This document shows positions 1-4,764 of a stretch of DNA of 5,977 bases, one piece after another. The notes beneath the pieces are model-generated. The model worked only from the letters and a program-made list of their open reading frames with translations. It searched no databases and had not been told where the DNA came from. Position numbers and translations under genes: made by a program. The stretch covers positions 1-5,977 of the forward strand of contig DBVT01000041.1 in assembly GCA_002308775.1 (NCBI GenBank), given 5' to 3'. The stretch comes from Mageeibacillus sp. UBA1257 (GTDB lineage: Bacteria > Bacillota > Clostridia > UBA1212 > UBA1257). The number at the start of each line of letters is the position of its first letter. Position 1 is the stretch's first letter.

Positions 1-32
1 GACAAGATCAACAATGCAATAAACTTGTCAAC

Positions 33-65
33 AAAAAAAAGCCAATGTTTCCGTTGGCTTTTTGT
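33..65. terminator. Bidirectional intrinsic terminator
   Basis: A hairpin with arms 41-47 and 52-58 (GCCAATG / CGTTGGC, one T·G wobble on the plus strand) is flanked by an A-run on the left and a T-run on the right, so it can end transcripts in either direction. On the minus strand the loop is GAAA, a G·C-closed tetraloop, with a C·A mismatch next to it, and the T-tract is eight long. It would stop any minus-strand transcript coming from the tRNA-Val side, or a plus-strand gene lying left of the window. Confidence 0.8.
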
Positions 66-77
66 TCTTGTAGCGTA

Positions 78-135
78 GTCAAACACTTTTTCAAAACAAT
101 TGGAAGCTTGCGACAGTTTTGAAAAAGTGTTTGGC
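78..135. repeat. Long perfect inverted repeat (hairpin)
   Basis: Arms 81-97 and 116-132 are perfectly complementary over 17 bp. Three further pairs (78-80 with 133-135, one of them T·G on the plus strand) extend the stem to about 20 bp. The loop is 18 nt (98-115). The stem is A/T-rich and no T-tract follows directly, so it is not a textbook terminator. It lies between the duplicated tRNA end and the terminator at 33-65. Its function is unknown; it could be an RNA-processing or transcript-stabilising structure, or the palindromic part of an interspersed repeat. Confidence 0.7.
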
Positions 136-138
136 GAA

Positions 139-167
139 GCTTTTTTTGGTGGAGACAGCAGGACTTG
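139..167 (-). repeat. Direct repeat copy of tRNA-Val 3' end
   Basis: These 29 bases are identical to 338-366, at an offset of 199 bp. On the minus strand they read as the 3' half of the T-arm, the acceptor 3' strand, the CCA end and the first nine bases past the tRNA (A-run plus GC). The sequence upstream on the minus strand does not continue as a tRNA: GCGGGGG takes the place of the T-stem, and no D-arm or anticodon arm follows. It is therefore a fragment, not a second functional tRNA. Duplication of a tRNA 3' end is the classic footprint of integration at a tRNA gene. A decayed tandem tRNA is the alternative. Confidence 0.85.
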
Positions 168-306
168 CCCCCGCAAAACTCTCCGGCAATTTTGAGTTTT
201 GCTTAAAGGGCCCTCCTCGCTGCGATATGCCACCGGCATGTCGCTACGCCTTCTTATTTCCGCGGAGCTGAAGACCCGTGAAGGCTAACGCTCGGTTCAA
301 GTCCTG
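159..306. other. Candidate structured RNA or structured repeat element
   Basis: Four helices nest without conflict: 159-167 with 298-306 (9 bp perfect, closing helix), 173-181 with 194-202 (9 bp perfect, 12-nt loop), 222-231 with 235-244 (10 bp, 3-nt loop) and 248-253 with 280-285 (6 bp). Together they form a multibranched domain of about 148 nt. In the third helix the pair 226/240 is T·G on the plus strand but C·A on the minus strand, which weakly favours a plus-strand RNA. No clear promoter is seen on either strand. The closing helix partly reflects T-arm-like sequence at both ends. It may be an uncharacterised ncRNA, a transposable or REP-like repeat, or chance folding; the strand and function are undecided. 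Confidence 0.35.
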
Positions 307-313
307 GATGCGG

Positions 314-348
314 CCAAAAAAAGCACCCAAACAGGGTGCTTTTTTTGG
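314..348 (-). terminator. Terminator of tRNA-Val
   Basis: Positions 314-328 and 334-348 form a perfect 15-bp inverted repeat around a 5-nt loop. The GC-rich core is GCACCC/GGGTGC, flanked by seven A on one side and seven T on the other. On the minus strand it begins at the encoded CCA end of tRNA-Val and leaves a T7 tract, so it is a typical tRNA terminator. The symmetry means it could also stop plus-strand transcription coming from 159-306. Confidence 0.85.
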
Positions 349-366
349 TGGAGACAGCAGGACTTG
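338..366 (-). repeat. Direct repeat: tRNA-Val 3' end (original copy)
   Basis: This is the partner of the repeat at 139-167. Here the sequence is part of an intact tRNA-Val, covering the 3' side of the T-arm, the acceptor 3' strand, CCA, and the T-tract with part of the terminator stem. Identity stops sharply on both sides. If this is an attachment core, the intervening 170 bp would be the inserted or remaining DNA. Confidence 0.8.
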
Positions 367-421
367 AACCTGTGACCCCTTGCGTGTGAAGCAAGTGCTC
401 TCCCGGCTGAGCTATGCCTCC
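346..421 (-). tRNA. tRNA-Val (anticodon CAC)
   Basis: The 76-nt minus-strand sequence folds as a full cloverleaf: acceptor GGAGGCA/TGTCTCC with one G·T pair, D-stem GCTC/GAGC, anticodon stem CTTGC/GCAAG with loop TTCACAC (anticodon CAC, reading GUG), variable loop GGGTC, T-loop TTCAAGT, discriminator A, and encoded CCA. It resembles clostridial tRNA-Val. The one oddity is the outermost T-stem pair, which is A·C (positions 49/65) instead of a Watson-Crick pair. A strong promoter lies 21 bp upstream and a terminator directly downstream, so it is probably transcribed on its own. An open reading frame across this region (479-297) is a shadow of the tRNA. Confidence 0.95.
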
Positions 422-441
422 ATAGGTCATTTGCGAAGTAT

Positions 442-470
442 ATTATAAATATCATTTTTCCGAAAGTCAA
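442..470 (-). promoter_or_regulatory. Sigma-A type promoter of tRNA-Val
   Basis: On the minus strand, TTGACT (470-465) and TATAAT (447-442) are separated by exactly 17 bp, close to the housekeeping consensus. Transcription should start near 435, giving a leader of about 14 nt before the mature tRNA 5' end at 421, to be removed by RNase P. The promoter lies only 46 bp past the stop codon of the rRNA methyltransferase gene. Confidence 0.85.
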
Positions 471-516
471 GCAGAGCAATTGAATTCCCGATCAAATAAC
501 ATCCGCAAATAACGGT

Positions 517-1758
517 TCAAATTATCTGCATGATATAACACTTCAGATACTCAGTTTCCGGTATGCCGAGCGTTACGGGATGGTCAGGCGCGGCGAAACG
601 CTTCTCCACTATTTTAAGTGAAACTCCGGCGTCCGTCGCTGCATCCTGCAGCATGCGTTCGAACATTTCGACTGTCATAAAATGAGAGCACGAGCATGAA
701 ACAAGATACCCGCCTCTAGGAAGGATCCTCATTGCCCGGTAATTGATATCTTTGTATCCTTTATATGCGTTTTTCGCTGTTTCCCTCGATTTCGTAAAAG
801 CAGGCGGATCGAGTATGATCATGTCGTACGGATGTTGCTTTTTACCGGCAAGTTCTGTCAGATAATCGAATACGTCTACAGTGATGAATTCTGCATTTGC
901 AAGGCCGTTTATCGAAGCATTCGAAGAGGCATTCGAGCATGCGAGAGGCGAAATGTCAGCCCCTGTTACGGAAATAGCGCCGGATCTTGCACAGTTAAGC
1001 GAAAAACCTCCGATATTACAGAAGCAGTCGAGAACTTTTAAACCCTTGGATATCTCTCCTGCAGCCTTCCTGTTGAGCTTCTGATCGAGGAAATAGCCCG
1101 TTTTCTGGCCTTCAAGGCAATCTATATCGTAATATATGCCGTTTTCGAATATTCTCGTCTTCGCGTCTTTCGCCGTCAGTTCCCTTCCACCGCGCGCGTT
1201 TTTCATCCATTCCGGATCGTAGAAACCTTTGAACTGTGAAAGCCCTTCCTTCTCTCTGACAGGCACGTCGCAGCGCTCGATAATGCATTTTACTTTGCAA
1301 TTTTCAAGGGCGAGAGCTTCTGTCAGGATGCGGTAGATCACATCTTTGATTTTCTCGATCCCCAGACAAAGGACCTGCGTAACGATGATATCATTGTATT
1401 TGTCCACCGTAAAACCGGGAAAACCGTCAGATTCTCCGTAGATAAGGCGGCAGACGGACAAGTCCCCGCACACGTGTTTACGGTATGCGAGGGCATATTT
1501 TACGCGGCGCTCCCAGAAGGATGCGTCGAATGTGTCGTTCGTATTTCGTGAGATGATCCTGACTCTGATCTTTGAGAGATCGTTGACAAAACCTGCGCCC
1601 AGCCATGAGCCTTTTTTCGAAAAGACGTCGACCGTTCCGCCCTGTTCGTATTCACCTGAGACGGATGTAACTTCTTCTCCGTAGACCCACGGATGGCCGC
1701 CCTTCAAAGACCTTTCCGCTTTTTCGGTTATATATATTTTTGCGAGATCGCGAGGCAT
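517..1758 (-). CDS. rlmI: RlmI-like 23S rRNA (cytosine-C5) methyltransferase
   Basis: The 413-residue protein matches the length and layout of class I SAM-dependent rRNA methyltransferases of the RlmI family (COG1092). An N-terminal PUA-like RNA-binding domain covers about residues 5-75, with the typical KGGHPWVY motif at 19-26. A central domain follows (about 80-190, with YGESDGFPGFTVDKY at 107-121), then a Rossmann methyltransferase domain (about 200-410). The SAM-binding motif I is VLDCFCNIGGFS (242-253), the acidic residue after strand 2 is D268, motif IV is DPP at 317-319, and the motif VI-like CSCS at 355-358 holds the likely catalytic cysteine. The family methylates a cytosine in 23S rRNA (C1962 in E. 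coli); the exact target here is inferred. The start ATG at 1758 follows a GGAG (1768-1765) inside the end of the upstream gene, with only 3 bp between the genes, suggesting translational coupling. No good terminator follows the stop. Confidence 0.88.
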   Translation of the reverse strand: MPRDLAKIYITEKAERSLKGGHPWVYGEEVTSVSGEYEQGGTVDVFSKKGSWLGAGFVNDLSKIRVRIISRNTNDTFDASFWERRVKYALAYRKHVCGDLSVCRLIYGESDGFPGFTVDKYNDIIVTQVLCLGIEKIKDVIYRILTEALALENCKVKCIIERCDVPVREKEGLSQFKGFYDPEWMKNARGGRELTAKDAKTRIFENGIYYDIDCLEGQKTGYFLDQKLNRKAAGEISKGLKVLDCFCNIGGFSLNCARSGAISVTGADISPLACSNASSNASINGLANAEFITVDVFDYLTELAGKKQHPYDMIILDPPAFTKSRETAKNAYKGYKDINYRAMRILPRGGYLVSCSCSHFMTVEMFERMLQDAATDAGVSLKIVEKRFAAPDHPVTLGIPETEYLKCYIMQII

Positions 1759-1761
1759 ATT

Positions 1762-2250
1762 TTACTCCGTAGGCTGATCTGTTTGAGCTTCAGTTGTCTG
1801 TACGGGAACCGTTTTCAGTAACGGAGCTTTATCATCGCAGACGGTAAAAACGTTGTAGCTGAGCGGCTTTGAGCAATAGGGACAGTAAATAAATCCCTCG
1901 GGAAATCTTCTGTGAGACGCGAACTGAACGCGGTCCACTATGACAACGTTATTGCAATGGAAGCATGTCGTTTGAAGCGTTTCGCCTTCGATCATTTTTT
2001 CCTTGTTATATTTGCTCGCTTTGATCGTGCTGATAAGGCCGATTATGAACAGCGGAATTCCGACACTCAAAGGAAGTAAAATAAACACTGAATACATAAT
2101 TGTAATTCCCAGGGTCATTCCGGAATCGTTAGGCGAAAGGTCTTTCAACGAAGTTATGACGCCTAATACTATTGACGTTACAGCGACAAGAAACATAAAA
2201 GTGATTATCGCTCCGGTTATCAGCATTCCAATACGTTTTCTTTTAAACAT
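1762..2250 (-). CDS. Small membrane protein with C-terminal zinc ribbon
   Basis: I do not recognise the family of this 162-residue protein. A short basic N-terminus (KRKR) is followed by two strongly hydrophobic segments at about residues 8-33 and 47-75, separated by a short polar loop containing SLKDLSPNDSG. The soluble part carries CFHC (C96, C99) and CPYC (C123, C126), a four-cysteine pattern with a 23-residue gap typical of a zinc ribbon. The tail is polar and rich in Thr, Gln and Pro. The topology is probably a two-helix hairpin with the zinc ribbon in the cytoplasm, following the positive-inside rule (inference). The start at 2250 is supported by AAGGAGG 7 nt upstream. It lies 40 bp after serC and 3 bp before the methyltransferase gene, so the three are probably co-transcribed. 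Its role, including any link to serine synthesis or rRNA modification, is unknown. Confidence 0.85.
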   Translation of the reverse strand: MFKRKRIGMLITGAIITFMFLVAVTSIVLGVITSLKDLSPNDSGMTLGITIMYSVFILLPLSVGIPLFIIGLISTIKASKYNKEKMIEGETLQTTCFHCNNVVIVDRVQFASHRRFPEGFIYCPYCSKPLSYNVFTVCDDKAPLLKTVPVQTTEAQTDQPTE

Positions 2251-2290
2251 TTTTTGTCCTCCTTTTTTCAGTCAAAAACAGTTTTTCGGA

Positions 2291-3373
2291 TCACTTATTC
2301 TCTACTTCGAACTGTTTCATATAAGAAACGAGTTTTTCGACGCCTTCCATCGGCATGGCGTTGTAGATCGAAGCTCTCATGCCGCCTATCGTCCTGTATC
2401 CTTTGATATTGACAAGGCCGCGCGACGTCGCGCCTTTTATGAAAGCCGCGTCGAGATCCGCGTCACCCGTTCTGAATGTGACATTCATGATCGATCTGCT
2501 GCTTCCCTGCACATCAGCCTTGAACATTTTCGATTCATCTATCGCCGAATACAGAAGCTTTGCCTTCGCTTTGTTTATCTTCTCCATCTCTTTGAGTCCG
2601 CCGAGCCCTTTGATCCATTCGAGCACGAGTTTGCAGATGTAGATCGAATACGTCGGAGGCGTATTGAATAGCGAATTGTGCTTCTCATGCACGGCATAAG
2701 TGAACATCGTAGGAGTAATATCCATCTGATGTCCGATAAGGTCTCTCCTGACTATAACTATCGTAAGTCCCGCGGGACCGAGGTTTTTCTGCGCCCCTGC
2801 GAATATGAGCCCGAATTTTGAAACGTCCACTTCCTGTGAGCATATGCACGACGACATATCGGCGACGAGCGGCACGTTTCCCGTCTCCGGATATTCGGGG
2901 TATTTCGTTCCGTATATAGTATTGTTGTCACAAATGTAAAAATAATCGGCTTCTTTATCGAATTTCGTCTTATCAAGTGTGGGGATGTAATTGAAATTCT
3001 TGTCCTCGGAGCTCGCGACTATATTGACTTTGCAGTATTTTGACGCTTCTTCTCCTGCTTTCTTAGCCCAGTTTCCCGTCACCACGAGGTCGATCTTGCC
3101 GCTTTTTGTCGCGAGATTCATGGGAACCATAGCAAACTGGGACCATGCGCCACCCTGCAAAAACAGCACCGCGTAATCGTCAGGTATGGAAAGTATCTCT
3201 CTCAAAAGTTTTTCCGCGTCTTTTATTATCGAATCGTAAACAGCCGATCTGTGGCTCATTTCCATGACGGACATGCCGCTGTCACCGTAACAGAGCATCT
3301 CCTCCTGCGCTTTTTTTAATACGTCTTCGTTTATCGCGGACGGACCCGCTGAAAAATTATATACGCGCTCCAT
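2291..3373 (-). CDS. serC: Phosphoserine aminotransferase
   Basis: The 360-residue protein is a PLP-dependent class V aminotransferase that converts 3-phosphohydroxypyruvate and glutamate to O-phosphoserine and 2-oxoglutarate in serine synthesis. The family also acts on 3-hydroxy-4-phosphohydroxythreonine in vitamin B6 synthesis in some bacteria. Visible signatures are NFSAGPS (6-12), H41-R42 (substrate binding in the family), QGGA (73-76), W102 (cofactor stacking), D172 (pairs with the pyridine nitrogen), K196 in GAQKNLGPAG (Schiff-base lysine) and GGMRASIYNA (330-339). Length is normal and no key residue is missing. A longer frame reaches 3442, but the start MERVYNFSAGPS at 3373 is chosen because GGAGG lies 7 nt upstream and the extension reads through the gap terminator. 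serA is not adjacent in this window. The gene heads the probable operon with the zinc-ribbon protein and the rRNA methyltransferase. Confidence 0.96.
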   Translation of the reverse strand: MERVYNFSAGPSAINEDVLKKAQEEMLCYGDSGMSVMEMSHRSAVYDSIIKDAEKLLREILSIPDDYAVLFLQGGAWSQFAMVPMNLATKSGKIDLVVTGNWAKKAGEEASKYCKVNIVASSEDKNFNYIPTLDKTKFDKEADYFYICDNNTIYGTKYPEYPETGNVPLVADMSSCICSQEVDVSKFGLIFAGAQKNLGPAGLTIVIVRRDLIGHQMDITPTMFTYAVHEKHNSLFNTPPTYSIYICKLVLEWIKGLGGLKEMEKINKAKAKLLYSAIDESKMFKADVQGSSRSIMNVTFRTGDADLDAAFIKGATSRGLVNIKGYRTIGGMRASIYNAMPMEGVEKLVSYMKQFEVENK

Positions 3374-3380
3374 TTTACAT

Positions 3381-3385
3381 CCTCC
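3381..3385 (-). promoter_or_regulatory. Ribosome binding site fixing the serC start
   Basis: GGAGG on the minus strand lies 7 nt before the ATG at 3373. It decides this start over the in-frame ATG at 3442, which lies within the preceding terminator hairpin. Confidence 0.85.
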
Positions 3386-3404
3386 GTAAAAATCTGTCGT
3401 TTTA

Positions 3405-3410
3405 ATTATA
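3405..3410 (-). promoter_or_regulatory. Possible -10 element for serC
   Basis: TATAAT on the minus strand lies 31 bp before the serC start. At the usual 17-18 bp spacing the -35 region falls in the gap terminator stem and reads AGACGG or CAGACG, a poor match, and no extended -10 TG is present. It may be a weak promoter, an activator-dependent one, or simply A/T-rich sequence after the terminator. Without it serC would depend on read-through from gap. Confidence 0.35.
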
Positions 3411-3453
3411 ATATAAACAAACTCCCGCCGTCTGTGATCCAAACGGCAGGAGT
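3411..3453 (-). terminator. Intrinsic terminator of gap
   Basis: Arms 3443-3453 and 3421-3431 form an 11-bp GC-rich stem (ACTCCTGCCGT / ACGGCGGGAGT, one T·G pair) with an 11-nt loop, followed on the minus strand by TTGTTT. It begins 38 bp past the gap stop codon and separates gap from the serC operon, though the interrupted T-tract may allow some read-through. Confidence 0.8.
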
Positions 3454-3491
3454 CAAAGTTCCGAAAAATTATACCTTTCCGAGGCGGTCAA

Positions 3492-4526
3492 TTATTTGCC
3501 GAGTTCAGAGAAGTATTTGATCGTTCTGACCATCTGGCTCGTATAAGAGTTCTCGTTGTCATACCATGAAACTACCTGAACCTCTGTGCAGCCGTTGTCC
3601 ATGGGAAGGACCATCGTCTGTGTCGCATCGAACAGTGAACCGTATCTCATACCGATAACATCGCTGGATACGATCTCGTCTTCATTGTAACCGAAGGATT
3701 CGTTGGAAGCAGCCTTCATAGCGGCATTGATCTGCTCTTTTGTTACTGTTCCTTCTACAACTGCTACGAGGATAGTTGTTGAACCTGTAGGTGTAGGAAC
3801 TCTCTGAGCGGAACCGATGAGTTTTCCGTTGAGCTCGGGGATAACGAGGCCGATCGCTTTTGCAGCGCCTGTGGAGTTGGGGACTATGTTGCAGGCACCT
3901 GCTCTTGATCTTCTGAGGTCGCCTTTTCTCTGCGGTCCGTCGAGGATCATCTGGTCTCCTGTGTAAGCGTGGATCGTGCTCATGATACCTGATTTGATCG
4001 GAGCGAGATCGTTGAGAGCTTTAGCCATAGGAGCAAGGCAGTTCGTTGTGCATGATGCGGCGGAAATTACCTGATCGTCAGCCGTAAGTGTCTCGTGGTT
4101 TACATTGTAAACGATCGTCTTGAGGTCGTTGCCTGCGGGAGCGGAAATAACGACTTTCCTTGCGCCTGCCTGAATGTGAGCCATTGATTTCTCTTTTGAT
4201 GTGTAGAATCCCGTGCACTCGAGTACAACGTCTACTCTGAGTTTCTTCCAAGGACAATCCTTAGCGTCTTTGAAAGCGTAAATTTTTATTTCTTTTCCGT
4301 CAACTATAATGGAATCGTCTGTGCTCTCGACTGTGTGGAGTCCTTCGCCGTATTTTCCGAGGAATGAACCCTGCGCTGTGTCATACTTGAGAAGATGAGC
4401 AAGCATCTTGGGGCTTGTCAAATCGTTGATAGCTACTACTTTGTAGCCTTTCGCGTCGAACATCTGTCTGAAAGCGAGACGTCCGATTCTTCCGAATCCG
4501 TTAATAGCAACTCTTACTACTGCCAT
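3492..4526 (-). CDS. gap: Glyceraldehyde-3-phosphate dehydrogenase, type I
   Basis: The 344-residue enzyme oxidises and phosphorylates glyceraldehyde 3-phosphate to 1,3-bisphosphoglycerate with NAD+ in cytoplasmic glycolysis. The nucleotide-binding motif NGFGRIGR is at 9-16, and N34-D35 after the second strand fits NAD preference. The catalytic domain shows ASCTTNCLAPM with nucleophile C159, H186 in STIHAYTGDQ, NIVPNSTGAAKAIG at 213-226, and WYDNENSYTSQM near the C-terminus (321-332). Length is typical and nothing essential is missing. A frame extension to 4550 adds eight residues, but the ATG at 4526 is preferred because GGAGG lies 8 nt upstream and MAVVRVAINGFG matches family N-termini. It is monocistronic as drawn, with its own promoter and terminator. 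Neighbouring glycolytic genes such as pgk are not in the window. Confidence 0.98.
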   Translation of the reverse strand: MAVVRVAINGFGRIGRLAFRQMFDAKGYKVVAINDLTSPKMLAHLLKYDTAQGSFLGKYGEGLHTVESTDDSIIVDGKEIKIYAFKDAKDCPWKKLRVDVVLECTGFYTSKEKSMAHIQAGARKVVISAPAGNDLKTIVYNVNHETLTADDQVISAASCTTNCLAPMAKALNDLAPIKSGIMSTIHAYTGDQMILDGPQRKGDLRRSRAGACNIVPNSTGAAKAIGLVIPELNGKLIGSAQRVPTPTGSTTILVAVVEGTVTKEQINAAMKAASNESFGYNEDEIVSSDVIGMRYGSLFDATQTMVLPMDNGCTEVQVVSWYDNENSYTSQMVRTIKYFSELGK

Positions 4527-4534
4527 GATAAAAA

Positions 4535-4539
4535 CCTCC
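4535..4539 (-). promoter_or_regulatory. Ribosome binding site fixing the gap start
   Basis: GGAGG on the minus strand is spaced 8 nt from the ATG at 4526. The alternative upstream ATG at 4550 precedes this site and has no comparable site of its own. Confidence 0.88.
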
Positions 4540-4554
4540 GTGTTTTTCATTTAT

Positions 4555-4581
4555 GAAAGCGTCCTTTGTTTGCGCGCTTTC
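4555..4581 (-). promoter_or_regulatory. Stem-loop at the 5' end of the gap leader
   Basis: GAAAGCG (4581-4575) and CGCTTTC (4561-4555) on the minus strand form a perfect 7-bp stem with a 13-nt loop. The predicted transcription start is near 4583, so the stem would sit almost at the mRNA 5' end, a position known to protect some bacterial mRNAs from 5'-end-dependent decay. A protein-binding operator is the alternative. The function is inferred. Confidence 0.45.
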
Positions 4582-4589
4582 AAAAGATT

Positions 4590-4618
4590 ATTATATTCCT
4601 GTTTCTCTCTATATGCAA
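4590..4618 (-). promoter_or_regulatory. Sigma-A type promoter of gap
   Basis: On the minus strand, TTGCAT (4618-4613) and TATAAT (4595-4590) are separated by 17 bp. This is a strong housekeeping-type promoter, suited to a highly expressed glycolytic gene. The predicted start is near 4583, giving a leader of about 57 nt. Confidence 0.85.
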
Positions 4619-4689
4619 CACATTTTTGCTCTTTTTTGCCCGAAATGAGCGAAAAACGGCACATTTTACACAAAAAACTCTTCCGTTTG

Positions 4690-4726
4690 GTAAAAAACAG
4701 AAACGCCCCGGGATGACCCGGAGCGC
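4690..4726 (-). terminator. Intrinsic terminator of the modular secreted-protein gene
   Basis: CGCTCCGGG (4725-4717) pairs with CCCGGGGCG (4712-4704) over 9 bp, including one T·G pair, around the loop TCAT. It is followed on the minus strand by TTTCTGTTTTTT. It lies about 40 bp past the stop codon at 4765 and insulates the gap promoter from upstream transcription. Confidence 0.85.
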
Positions 4727-4764
4727 ATCTTTATCAGGTTGATATTGTTTTTGCCGAATGACCG

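Noticed and set aside
1..30. Minus-strand TTGACA at 30-25 as a promoter leaving the left edge
   Set aside because: At 17 bp spacing the -10 position reads ATCTTG, a poor match, and no downstream gene is visible.
290..316. Plus-strand T-arm-like sequence followed by CCA
   Set aside because: GGTTCAAGTCC followed by GCGGCCA looks like a tRNA 3' end, but the T-stem pairs poorly, the acceptor is short, and no matching 5' half, D-arm or anticodon arm is present.
139..337. A second functional tRNA-Val or a tmRNA
   Set aside because: Only the 3' end matches; upstream sequence lacks cloverleaf arms, and no tmRNA 5' end or tag-peptide frame can be recognised.
297..479. 60-residue minus-strand open frame across the tRNA region
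   Set aside because: It overlaps the tRNA-Val gene, its promoter and terminator, has no ribosome binding site, and is the usual spurious translation of a tRNA.
2003..2671. 222-residue plus-strand open frame
   Set aside because: It is antisense across the zinc-ribbon gene and the end of serC, both well supported; the composition and lack of a ribosome binding site mark it as a shadow.
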